In this document: one piece after another, positions 1 through 7,141 of the stretch
Numbering within the stretch: position 1 is the stretch's first letter
Layout: each line of letters opens with the position of its first letter
Translations under genes and position numbers: made by a program
The notes under the pieces: model-generated
Told to the model about the DNA's origin: nothing
The model's input: only the letters and a program-made list of their open reading frames with translations
Database searches by the model: none
DNA from: an uncultured Chloroflexota bacterium
GTDB lineage: Bacteria; Chloroflexota; Anaerolineae; Anaerolineales; Villigracilaceae
Assembly: GCA_903837815.1 (NCBI GenBank)
Contig: CAILWD010000547.1
Span: 1 to 13,990 of the forward strand
Length of the DNA stretch: 13,990 bases
Direction: 5' to 3'

Positions 1-356
1 ATCGCCGCTTCGAGCAGTTCGCGCAGGTGGTCGTATGCTTCCTTGATTTCAGGCTTTTCCGCCACAAACGATTCAAGTTTCACCCCCGCGCGATCCGCCA
101 GCTTTTGCAGCGCCTCCTTGAACGGAATCCCCTCGCGCTTCATCACAAACTTGAAGATGTCGCCGCCCTCGTTACATGCGCCAAAACAACGCCAAGTCCC
201 AGACTCGGGCCAAACCACAAAAGCAGGCGTGTGCTTGTTGTCGTGGAAGGGGCAAAACCCCGTGTAATTCCTTCCAGCGTGGCGCAGTTTCACCCCCGTC
301 TCGGACACGAGGTCAACAATATCAATTTTGGCTTTAATTTCATCAATTGTAGACAT
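1..356 (-). CDS. dnaG: DNA primase DnaG, N-terminal part (runs off the window)
   Basis: DnaG synthesises RNA primers at the replication fork. The reading frame starts at ATG 356 and leaves the window at base 1 after 118 codons, so only the zinc-binding domain and the beginning of the catalytic core are present. The N-terminus STIDEIKAKIDIVDLVSET is the classic DnaG opening, followed by a CHC2-type zinc ribbon with ligands C35, H38, C57 and C61 (CPFH ... CFGAC). The second cysteine pair is spaced CxxxC rather than the usual CxxC. The following GGDIFKFVM and EALQKLADRAGV stretches are also typical. No Shine-Dalgarno sequence precedes the ATG; a TATAAT on the minus strand (373-368) would start the transcript about 4 nt before it. 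The gene diverges from the glycosyltransferase at 383. Identification is very secure from family motifs. Confidence 0.96.
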   Translation of the reverse strand, partial: MSTIDEIKAKIDIVDLVSETGVKLRHAGRNYTGFCPFHDNKHTPAFVVWPESGTWRCFGACNEGGDIFKFVMKREGIPFKEALQKLADRAGVKLESFVAEKPEIKEAYDHLRELLEAA

Positions 357-367
357 GGGATAAGTAG

Positions 368-375
368 ATTATACT
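368..375. promoter_or_regulatory. Overlapping divergent -10 elements between dnaG and the glycosyltransferase
   Basis: The octamer ATTATACT reads TATACT on the plus strand (370-375), 7 bases before ATG 383, and TATAAT on the minus strand (373-368), 11 bases before the dnaG ATG at 356. Start sites placed 7 bases past each box fall near 382 and 361, giving leaderless or 4-nt-leader transcripts. A weak -35-like TTGTAG (347-352) sits 17 bp upstream of the plus-strand box. No strong -35 is visible for the minus strand. Confidence 0.55.
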
Positions 376-382
376 TGTCTAT

Positions 383-1966
383 ATGAATTTATGGAAAACA
401 AAAAACTATGCGATTTTATTTCCATTTTTAGCAATCTACCTTTTTTTGCTAATTCAAACGGCATGGGTAAGCGATGACGCATATATTACTTTCCGTACCA
501 TCGAAAACTTTCTTCATGGATATGGGATGGTCTTCAATGTAGGTGAGCGTGTGCAAACATTTACCCACCCGCTCTGGTTCTTAATTCAGGCTGTGGCAAA
601 CTTTACGTTCAACTTATGGAAAAACAATCCCTTTGGGCAGGGGCAAATGTACTTCCTAAACGCATTCCTGTCTATAGGCATATCAATCGTTACCGTATTT
701 CTTTTCGCCTTTAAAGTCGCAAAATCCAGGCAAAGCGCAATCCTAGGGCTGTTAATTTTCTCCGCATCCAAATCGTTCCTTGACTATTCCACTTCAGGGC
801 TGGAGAATCCGCTTACCCATCTTATTTTCGTGCTATTCGTTTTGGAATATGTCAAAAACGACAAGTCGTTTCACGCTGCCGTGATACTCTCTTTGCTTGC
901 CTGTCTCAGCGGGCTAAATCGTCTTGACACCCTGCTTTTCTACCTGCCGCCTCTTTTTATTTTTTTTCTGCGCAGCGCCAACAAGACCAGAGCTGTATTG
1001 GCATTTACGCTTGGATTTACCGCACTTTTGATCTGGGAATTATTTTCCTTATTTTATTATGGTTTCCCCTTTCCGAATACCGCATACGCAAAATTAAACA
1101 CGGGCATCTCCCGTCTTGACCTTATTGCCCAAGGCATTCGCTACGGGCTGGAGTCGATCAACCGCGATCCCTTAACCCTCCTTTGCATTTTTGCGGGTTC
1201 CGCATTCGCCCTAAAATATGATTCGAAGCGCAAATCTTCAATTGCGGGAATTTTATTGTACCTGCTATACATAATCCTAATTGGCGGCGACTTCATGAGT
1301 GGACGGTTCTTCTCCCTGCCTCTTTTAGGTTGCACAGTCTTGCTTTGCTCAACCTCCTTACCGCCAAAAATTTACACGCCATCTTTTATTCTTATCCTGA
1401 TTCTTGGAGTTATGCCGGCCATAATTATCAAGGAACGAAGTCCTTTCTTTTATCAAGACAAGGAGGAAAGACAATCCCTTATCGACGAAAACGGAATCAC
1501 GGATGAGAGGGCCTTTTACGTTGAGTTACGACTTATTGAATGCTTAAAAAACAACCATACTCCCGCAATGAATTTTAGCCGGGAGAGGTGGGTTTATCAT
1601 AATATTACCCCTACAAAAATCAAAACAATGGGGGCATTAGGAATGAACGCCATGACAATGGGCCCCGACTTCCATGTCATCGACCATTGCTCGCTTGCAG
1701 ACCCATTGATGCCGCGAATGCCCCTATATGACACAGAGAAATGGCGCATTGGGCACTTTCGTCATATTCTCCCAAAGGGATACAAAGAAACGCTAAAAAC
1801 TGGCGAAAACCAAATCCAAAACGACAACGTGGCGCTGTATTATGAAAAACTTTCCTATGTCATCAAAGGCGATTTGTGGGACTGGCGTCGTTTGATGGAA
1901 ATTTGGAATCTAAACAGCGGGAAATATAAAGATCTCCTCAAAGGGCTTAGCGACGAAAATTTATAA
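383..1966 (+). CDS. GT-C fold polytopic membrane glycosyltransferase, AftB-like
   Basis: The 527-residue product has many hydrophobic segments in its first 350 residues and a hydrophilic C-terminal third. Just after the first membrane segment comes DDAYITFR (31-38), the acidic pair expected in the first loop of GT-C enzymes that use lipid-phosphate-linked sugar donors. Further signatures resembling the mycobacterial arabinofuranosyltransferase AftB group are GYGMVFNVGERV, THPLW, SGLENP, FPFPNTAYAK and GGDFMSGRFF. From the family, it would transfer a sugar from a polyprenyl-phosphate donor to a cell-envelope glycan on the outer face of the membrane; acceptor and sugar cannot be told. Its composition is clearly A+T-richer than dnaG and glyS on either side, suggesting separate ancestry. 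It stands alone between a divergent and a convergent neighbour. The start fits a leaderless transcript from TATACT at 370-375. Confidence 0.72.
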   Translation: MNLWKTKNYAILFPFLAIYLFLLIQTAWVSDDAYITFRTIENFLHGYGMVFNVGERVQTFTHPLWFLIQAVANFTFNLWKNNPFGQGQMYFLNAFLSIGISIVTVFLFAFKVAKSRQSAILGLLIFSASKSFLDYSTSGLENPLTHLIFVLFVLEYVKNDKSFHAAVILSLLACLSGLNRLDTLLFYLPPLFIFFLRSANKTRAVLAFTLGFTALLIWELFSLFYYGFPFPNTAYAKLNTGISRLDLIAQGIRYGLESINRDPLTLLCIFAGSAFALKYDSKRKSSIAGILLYLLYIILIGGDFMSGRFFSLPLLGCTVLLCSTSLPPKIYTPSFILILILGVMPAIIIKERSPFFYQDKEERQSLIDENGITDERAFYVELRLIECLKNNHTPAMNFSRERWVYHNITPTKIKTMGALGMNAMTMGPDFHVIDHCSLADPLMPRMPLYDTEKWRIGHFRHILPKGYKETLKTGENQIQNDNVALYYEKLSYVIKGDLWDWRRLMEIWNLNSGKYKDLLKGLSDENL

Positions 1967-2000
1967 AAATCAGCGCAATCTACGTGTGTTTCAATTCGAA

Positions 2001-5000
2001 TTAGAACCCTTCGAGTTTGCTTAGGTCGGCGAAACCTTTAGACATGCCAGCAATCCGCCCAACCAGCGCCAGGCGGTTTTGCCTGACCTTCTCATCCTCT
2101 GCCATAACCATGACCTTGTCGAAGAAAGCGGTGATGGCAGGAATCAGCCTGGCAACCGTGGTGAGAAAATCGTTTACATCGTTGAACGTTGAAGGCACAA
2201 CCTTCAACGCCTGATACAAGGCTTTCTCGGCGTCTTCCACAAGCCTGTCTTCGTCCACGGTCTGCGGTCCACCGTCCACGGTCTGACTCCGCAGGATGCG
2301 CACACAGCGGGCGAATCCGTCCAGAATGGGAGTCCAATCCTCCCGCCCCCCCCACGCGGAGAGTTGATTCACAGCCCGAACCGTTCCCGCAGGGTTGTTC
2401 GATTGCGCCGCGAGGACGGCTTCGACAACATCGTGCTTGAATCCCATGTCGCCAAGGACCACCTTCAAACGCCCCGCGAGGAATTCCAAAATCTGCTTCT
2501 GCGCCTCGTCGCCGACGGGGATGGGCTGAGTCTTCGCGGAGAGTTTCACCGCCGTGGCAAGGTCAAAGTTCACGTCATGCTCAATCAACGGCTGGACGAC
2601 TCCAATCGCGGCACGACGCAGACCGAAGGGGTCTTTCGCGCCTGTGGGAGCCAGTCCCGCCGCAAACATGCCGACGAGGGAATCGAGGCGGTCGGACAGG
2701 GCAAGCGTCAGCCCAATCTTCGACTTCGGGACGGCTTGATACTGCTCCGAAATTGCGCCAGCCACTTCGGGGGCTTCGCCGCTTCGGAGGGCATATTCGC
2801 CGCCGATGATTCCTTGCAGCGAAGTCATCTCCGTCACCATCTGAGTCGCAAGGTCGGCTTTGGAAAGATAAACCGTGCGCGCCAAATGCTTGATTTCCAG
2901 CAACTCTTTGAAGCCGAGCATCGCGCCCAGTTCCGCACCGAGTTTCAACATACGGTCAGACTTGTCGAGCATGGAGCCGAGTTTGGTGTGGAACATCAGC
3001 CCCGACAATTTCGGACGGAACTCTTCGAGTTTAAGTTTGAGGTCTTCGCGGACGAAGAAGTTGGCGTCCGCAAAGCGCGCGCCGAGGACGTGTTCGTTCC
3101 CTTCGCGGACGATATCAATACCGAGATCGTCACCGTTGCGGATTGCCACAAAATGCGCCAGTAAGGGCGACTCTCCCTGGGCTGACCCTGTACTCGATTG
3201 CGAAGCATCCTTGCCCGATGAGGCGACCGATCGCGATTGAAGAGTCGCCCCTACACGTTGGACAGGGAAATATCTCTGATGTTTCTTCATCACCGAGATC
3301 AGCACATCACGCGGCAGGGCAAGGAATTCTTCGTTGAAGCCGCCCATGACCGCGGTGGGCATTTCGATGAGATTCGCCACTTCGCTCAGCAGACCTTCTT
3401 CGATGATGGCTTCGCCACCAATGAGCGCCGCCGCCTGCTTGACCTGCTCCACGATGGCGGATTTGCGTTCCTCTTTTTCGAGAAGAATGCCTGCTTCGCG
3501 GATCACGTCAAAATATTTATCTGCGGAAGGAATCTTGATTTCGGGCGAGTCGTAGGGGCGGAGTCCACGCGAGATGTTTCCAGAGGTGACGCCAGCATAT
3601 TCGAACGGGATGACCATGTCGCCGAGCAGGGCAACATACCAGCGGATGGGACGCGAGAACGCCACGCCAGAGTCGTTCCAGCGCATGGATTTCTCGAACT
3701 TGATGCTTTCAACCAGTTTGGGCAAAGCCTCGGCGAGGACTTCGGGAGTCGGGCGTCCCTTTTGCTTGACGGCGGCGAAGACGTATTTACCTCCGCCTTC
3801 TTCGCGGACTTCCAGCGCAGACGGGTCGATGCCGTTCTTTTTGGCAAATCCCATTGCGGCTTGAGTCGGCTTGCCGTCTTTGTCCAAAGCCTTGTCTGCG
3901 GGTGGACCTTTGACGAGGTCTTCGCGGTCTGGCTGATTCGGGGCGAGAGAGTCAACTGAAACAACGATCCGCCTCGGGGTTGTTAAAATGCGAACGTCCT
4001 CGTGGGTCAGCCGAAGTTCATCGAGCAGAGTCGGGATGCGGGTCGCCAAAAGCCCGTGAGCGACATCCACATCAGAAGCAGGGAGTTCTTCGACGCCAAT
4101 TTCAAGGAGGAAAGGCAAAGGTGAATTGGGAATAGGCGATAGGGATGCCTTACCCGATGCACTATTCACTATTCCCTTCTCTTTCAACAACGGATACTCT
4201 AAAGATTTGCGCTGCTCACCATAACTTACCGCTACACCCTTCGCTAATTCGCGGATACGGCGGAAGAAGGCTTGTCGTTCGGCAACGCTGATCGCGCCGC
4301 GGGTGTCGAGGATGTTGAAGCAATGCGAGCATTTGAGAACGTAGTCGTGGGCGGGGACGATCAGCCCCTGCGCGAGACAGGCGTCGGCTTCGGCGGAGAA
4401 GAGGTCATACATCGCGCGGACCCGTTCCACGTCGGCGACTTCAAAATAATATTTCGAGTGCTCGAATTCCTCCTGATGACGAATCTCGCCGTAGCTGACA
4501 CCCGCGCCCCAGTCCTCGTCCCAGATGGCTTTTGCGTTGTTAAGCGCGATGAGGATGCGTTCGAGACCGTAGGTGATTTCCACCGAGACGGGGTCGAGCG
4601 CGACGCCGCCCATCTGCTGGAAGTAGGTGAACTGCGTGATCTCCTGCCCGTCGAGCCAGACCTCCCAACCCAAACCCCACGCGGAGATGGCGGGCTGTTC
4701 CCAGTTATCCTCCACAAAACGGATGTCGTGCTGGCGCGGGTCGATGCCGAGGGCTTTGAGCGACTCGAGGTATAGTTCCTGCGGGTTGCCAGGGTCGGGC
4801 TTGAGGATGACCTGATACTGGGTGTGCAGTTGGAAGCGGTTGGGGTTCTCGCCGTAGCGCCCGTCATCGGGGCGGACAGACGGCTCGACGTACGCCACGT
4901 TCCACGGCTCGGGTCCGAGCACGCGCAGGAAGGTGGCAGGGTTCATCGTCCCTGCGCCCACCTGGGTGTAGTAGGGCTGTGTGATCAGGCATCCGTGCGA

Positions 5001-5051
5001 TGCCCAGAAGTCTTGTAGTTTGAGGATGATTTCTTGGAAGGAGGAAGACAT
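2001..5051 (-). CDS. glyS: Glycine--tRNA ligase, fused alpha and beta subunits
   Basis: This 1016-residue protein charges tRNA-Gly. Residues 1-290 match the bacterial alpha subunit (GlyQ): YVEPSVRPDDGRYGENPNR (motif 2 region), FQQMGGVALDPVSVEITYGLER (motif 3 ending in G162-L-E-R) and CSHCFNILDTRGAISVAER. From about 313 (LPFLLEIGVEELPASDV) the beta subunit (GlyS) follows, with RGLRPYDSP, KSMRWNDSGVAFSRPIRW, MKKHQRYFPV, KDPFGLRRAAIGV and a C-terminal DALR-type tRNA-binding domain (about 940-1010). Natural alpha-beta fusions are known, for example in Chlamydia. Oddities: the linker (292-311), residues 600-630 and the heptads at 923-936 are all encoded by repeat-like DNA that keeps the frame open. 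An 8-C run at 2346-2353 is a possible slippage site. A TATAAT (5102-5097) lies about 45 nt upstream; no Shine-Dalgarno sequence is evident. It converges on the glycosyltransferase with a 34-bp gap lacking an obvious terminator hairpin. Confidence 0.96.
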   Translation of the reverse strand: MSSSFQEIILKLQDFWASHGCLITQPYYTQVGAGTMNPATFLRVLGPEPWNVAYVEPSVRPDDGRYGENPNRFQLHTQYQVILKPDPGNPQELYLESLKALGIDPRQHDIRFVEDNWEQPAISAWGLGWEVWLDGQEITQFTYFQQMGGVALDPVSVEITYGLERILIALNNAKAIWDEDWGAGVSYGEIRHQEEFEHSKYYFEVADVERVRAMYDLFSAEADACLAQGLIVPAHDYVLKCSHCFNILDTRGAISVAERQAFFRRIRELAKGVAVSYGEQRKSLEYPLLKEKGIVNSASGKASLSPIPNSPLPFLLEIGVEELPASDVDVAHGLLATRIPTLLDELRLTHEDVRILTTPRRIVVSVDSLAPNQPDREDLVKGPPADKALDKDGKPTQAAMGFAKKNGIDPSALEVREEGGGKYVFAAVKQKGRPTPEVLAEALPKLVESIKFEKSMRWNDSGVAFSRPIRWYVALLGDMVIPFEYAGVTSGNISRGLRPYDSPEIKIPSADKYFDVIREAGILLEKEERKSAIVEQVKQAAALIGGEAIIEEGLLSEVANLIEMPTAVMGGFNEEFLALPRDVLISVMKKHQRYFPVQRVGATLQSRSVASSGKDASQSSTGSAQGESPLLAHFVAIRNGDDLGIDIVREGNEHVLGARFADANFFVREDLKLKLEEFRPKLSGLMFHTKLGSMLDKSDRMLKLGAELGAMLGFKELLEIKHLARTVYLSKADLATQMVTEMTSLQGIIGGEYALRSGEAPEVAGAISEQYQAVPKSKIGLTLALSDRLDSLVGMFAAGLAPTGAKDPFGLRRAAIGVVQPLIEHDVNFDLATAVKLSAKTQPIPVGDEAQKQILEFLAGRLKVVLGDMGFKHDVVEAVLAAQSNNPAGTVRAVNQLSAWGGREDWTPILDGFARCVRILRSQTVDGGPQTVDEDRLVEDAEKALYQALKVVPSTFNDVNDFLTTVARLIPAITAFFDKVMVMAEDEKVRQNRLALVGRIAGMSKGFADLSKLEGF
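2253..2285 (-). repeat. 12-bp direct repeat giving a duplicated heptapeptide in GlyRS
   Basis: GTCCACGGTCTG occurs at 2253-2264 and again at 2274-2285. The 21-bp period equals seven codons, so the protein reads QTVDGGP then QTVDEDR at residues 923-936, before the DALR-type domain. The intervening GGTCCACC repeats the same GGTCCAC/GTCCACGG vocabulary, suggesting a short simple repeat that expanded in frame. Confidence 0.7.
3161..3254. repeat. 94-bp inverted-repeat element inside the GlyRS beta coding region
   Basis: The ends GTAAGGGCGACTC (3161-3173) and GAGTCGCCCCTAC (3242-3254) form a 13-bp inverted repeat with one mismatch. The element is translated as residues 600-630 of GlyRS, between KKHQRYFPV and LLAHFVAIRNG, where the family normally has only a few residues. 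The resulting Ser/Gly/Ala/Gln-rich loop is unlike the rest of the enzyme. The terminal GTAGGGGCG core is identical to the core of the palindrome inside the RAYT gene at 7597-7624, which points to a shared repeat family. Confidence 0.75.
4118..4181. repeat. Repeat-like DNA encoding the GlyRS alpha-beta linker
   Basis: The stretch coding residues 291-312 contains GGGAATAG (4128-4135) and its exact reverse complement CTATTCCC (4169-4176), an adjacent TATTCACTATTC phrase and two GATGC words. Such TATTCACTATTC-type strings are a common short repeat in genomes rich in palindromic elements. The encoded GIVNSASGKASLSPIPNSP is low in complexity and joins the two synthetase subunits without breaking the frame. 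Confidence 0.45.
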
Positions 5052-5298
5052 GGTTTTCAGTGTCCAGTAGTTAGTATTCAGATTTGAGTGCGGGGGATTA
5101 TACCGTAGGAAAAAGATGGATAGCGGATTGGCGAGTCTTATCTACGGGCGAATTGATTCTGTTTTTGTGGAGATTTGTCTTGTTCTCATTTATGCACCGA
5201 CAAAGAATAAAGATTAGTGATTGGCGCAGAGAACACCATAGGAAAGCACAAGGGACAACAAACTGTTAGGCGTTAATTACAGCCTAGCCCACAAAACA
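5052..5298. other. Gene-free A+T-rich gap between glyS and the SEFIR-WD40 gene
   Basis: No convincing gene is present. The glyS -10 box (5097-5102) lies at one end. Near the other end GTTAGGC (5265-5271) and GCCTAGC (5282-5288) can form a 7-bp stem with a 10-nt loop, containing one G-U pair when read on the plus strand and a C-A mismatch on the minus strand, without a clean U-tract. It may be a weak terminator for the SEFIR-WD40 gene. The remaining sequence resembles nothing I recognise. Confidence 0.5.
5097..5102 (-). promoter_or_regulatory. -10 box of glyS
   Basis: TATAAT on the minus strand (5102 down to 5097) predicts transcription from about 5090 and a leader of about 39 nt before the glyS ATG at 5051. 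No -35 resembling TTGACA is seen at the usual spacing. Confidence 0.5.
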
Positions 5299-7104
5299 TC
5301 AAGGCTTTTGTTGAGGCATAGTCCAGTATAGAATTTTATCATCATGAGTAAGTTCGCCAAGATATGTTCCATCTAAAGCCCAGAATACATAAGTACAATT
5401 ATAGCCTTGGCTTCGATCATAGAGTGTTGTATCAACTTGACCAGTACCTGTATCCCAAACAGTGACATCACCTGTACATCCAGCAATTCTCTTGCCATCT
5501 TTCGACCAAGCCATACTTCTAACCCCATCTACAATGGTTTCATGTAAAAGATTAACCCTATTGCTGTCTGATAAATTCAGTACGCCAATATAATCTTCTG
5601 TGTTCATTGCTAAACGCGAACTATCAGGCGACCACAAAATCCTTGTCCAGTACGCCCAATCATGATTTGTATCTTGTTTTTCCATCTTCCCTGACTCTGT
5701 GCTCCAAACATATATAGTCTCATCACACCCACTTCCTGCTAAATGTTTTCCATCAAGCGACCAATCAAGATAATAAGCACACCCATTTGATTTTTGACTC
5801 GTGATTGTTCTTAATTCCTTTCCCGAAAAAGGAGACCATATACTAATATTAGAGCCATCGGTAGTTGCAATTTGTTGCCCGTCAGGGGACCAATCTAAAC
5901 TTATTAAATTATCTGAATCTAGCCCTAAATCGACTTTCTGGATGACATTCCAGTTCGCAGTATCCCAAACCCACCATTTGAAGCCGACATTATATACGCT
6001 CGCCGCTAAGTATTTTCCATCAGGCGACCAAGCTATAGATGTGATGCTATTTGAATACACCTCACCCATAGGCAACAAATCTTTTTCCAGGATGTCAGTT
6101 ATTAAGTTTGTGATAAGGATTGCAGAGCCATTCCCAGTCGCTAATCTTAAGTTGTCAGGAGAAATTGCTGCGGGACCATTTACTATATGCCCATTGTAAT
6201 GAGGATCGGCATTATCGCCTAAACTCAAAACTTGTACACGAGGAGCATTTTCTGTAGCTATTTGAGTTGCAAGTGCTGATTGTCGTTGTTGGTCAACAGT
6301 GTAGACAACAACCAATGCACACATTCCAATTAGCACAATAACCAAGCCGCCAATTAGAGGCACTTTATAACGAGACAAACCTTCTTTTTTAGAATCTGAC
6401 TTAATGCTTGGCGCATAACTAATACGTTTATTCTTTTCAGCCAAATCCCTTTGTTCTTTTTCTTTTGCTGCCTTTTCAGCAAGTCTTCGTCTCTCACTGG
6501 CTTCACGTTCTGCTTTATCACGGGCGATTTTTTCAGCAGCCTCACGGTCTGTTTTTTCTCGTGCATTTTTTTCAGTGACATCACTTGACACATCTTTTTT
6601 TGTGCCACCTTTACTTGAAAAATCAGGTGGAGTTCCTAGCGGTGGCGGAGGTTCTCTTTTTCCATAGAGAGTTTTCAATAAGTCCTGATAATTATCCTCG
6701 CTATACGGATTGCCGCTTAAATCAACATAAATCTTTCCTTGCGCCCATGAGGGAGACGCCTCTATCCATGTGTCTTTACGTAAAACGGGTATAAATTTTC
6801 GGTGATTGCTATTACTAAAAATTTCGGAGGTAATTATATGACCTTCATACCCCACGCCACCTGCACGGTCATCAGATTTTCTTTTATATTTTGGCGAACA
6901 AACCAAGATAACAAAATCACTGTTACGAACAGATTTTTCCATAAACACTGTTATCTGGTCACCAAGAGACATTTCCCATAAATCTAAAACGACATCTACT
7001 CCGTCTTTTCTTAAACGGGTAGCAAAATCAAGCACCCACGCCTTGACGTCATCTTCCCAAGCGTATGAAATAAAAACTTTAGGTAGTTTGATAAATTCAG
7101 CCAT
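5299..7104 (-). CDS. SEFIR/TIR-like effector fused to coiled coil, TM helix and seven-bladed WD40 propeller
   Basis: Domains in order: residues 7-153 form a SEFIR (TIR-superfamily) domain with KVFISYAWEDD, RLRKDGVDVVLDLWEMSLGDQ, SDFVILVCSPKY and GYEGHIITSEIF. E87 and E94 are candidates for the acidic active-site residue of NAD-cleaving TIR-type domains. A proline-rich hinge (PPPPLG) follows, then a highly charged helix rich in Ala, Glu, Lys and Arg (about 177-226, probable coiled coil), one membrane helix (about 247-270), then WD40 repeats. WSPDG-like strands recur about every 43 residues, making seven blades, a complete propeller. Topology would put SEFIR in the cytoplasm and the propeller outside if the basic side stays in. 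ATG 7104 is preferred; GTG 7116 in the same frame would add four residues. TATAAT lies at 7138-7133. The gene is A+T-rich and adjoins a truncated TIR gene. Known family roles are signalling and anti-phage defence; the function here is inferred. Confidence 0.85.
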   Translation of the reverse strand: MAEFIKLPKVFISYAWEDDVKAWVLDFATRLRKDGVDVVLDLWEMSLGDQITVFMEKSVRNSDFVILVCSPKYKRKSDDRAGGVGYEGHIITSEIFSNSNHRKFIPVLRKDTWIEASPSWAQGKIYVDLSGNPYSEDNYQDLLKTLYGKREPPPPLGTPPDFSSKGGTKKDVSSDVTEKNAREKTDREAAEKIARDKAEREASERRRLAEKAAKEKEQRDLAEKNKRISYAPSIKSDSKKEGLSRYKVPLIGGLVIVLIGMCALVVVYTVDQQRQSALATQIATENAPRVQVLSLGDNADPHYNGHIVNGPAAISPDNLRLATGNGSAILITNLITDILEKDLLPMGEVYSNSITSIAWSPDGKYLAASVYNVGFKWWVWDTANWNVIQKVDLGLDSDNLISLDWSPDGQQIATTDGSNISIWSPFSGKELRTITSQKSNGCAYYLDWSLDGKHLAGSGCDETIYVWSTESGKMEKQDTNHDWAYWTRILWSPDSSRLAMNTEDYIGVLNLSDSNRVNLLHETIVDGVRSMAWSKDGKRIAGCTGDVTVWDTGTGQVDTTLYDRSQGYNCTYVFWALDGTYLGELTHDDKILYWTMPQQKP

Positions 7105-7132
7105 TGTGTTTCCCACTGAATGGGATTGTTGG

Positions 7133-7138
7133 ATTATA
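7133..7138 (-). promoter_or_regulatory. -10 box of the SEFIR-WD40 gene
   Basis: TATAAT on the minus strand (7138 to 7133) would start RNA near 7126, about 22 nt before ATG 7104 or 10 nt before GTG 7116. It begins only three bases after the stop codon of the truncated TIR frame. No clear -35 box is visible. Confidence 0.5.
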
Positions 7139-7141
7139 CAC

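Noticed and set aside
1967..2000. Terminator between the converging glycosyltransferase and glyS genes
   Set aside because: Only a short AATTCGAATT palindrome is present, without a G+C stem or U-tract.
2364..3164. Long plus-strand open frame of 266 codons opposite glyS
   Set aside because: It lies wholly antisense to the securely identified GlyRS beta region, has a Arg/His/Phe-rich composition typical of antisense frames in G+C-rich genes, and shows no family motifs.
3237..3959. Plus-strand 240-codon open frame opposite glyS
   Set aside because: It is antisense to conserved GlyRS codons and its composition is explained by the codon bias of the opposite strand.
5084..5269. Small 61-codon plus-strand open frame between glyS and the SEFIR gene
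   Set aside because: No ribosome site, no homology I recognise, mixed composition; it overlaps the glyS promoter region and ends in the hairpin.
5260..5290. Integron attC-like site (GTTAGGC near GCCTAGC)
   Set aside because: An attC site needs a paired RYYYAAC core at the other end and a longer folded arm; no such core is visible in the preceding 120 bases.
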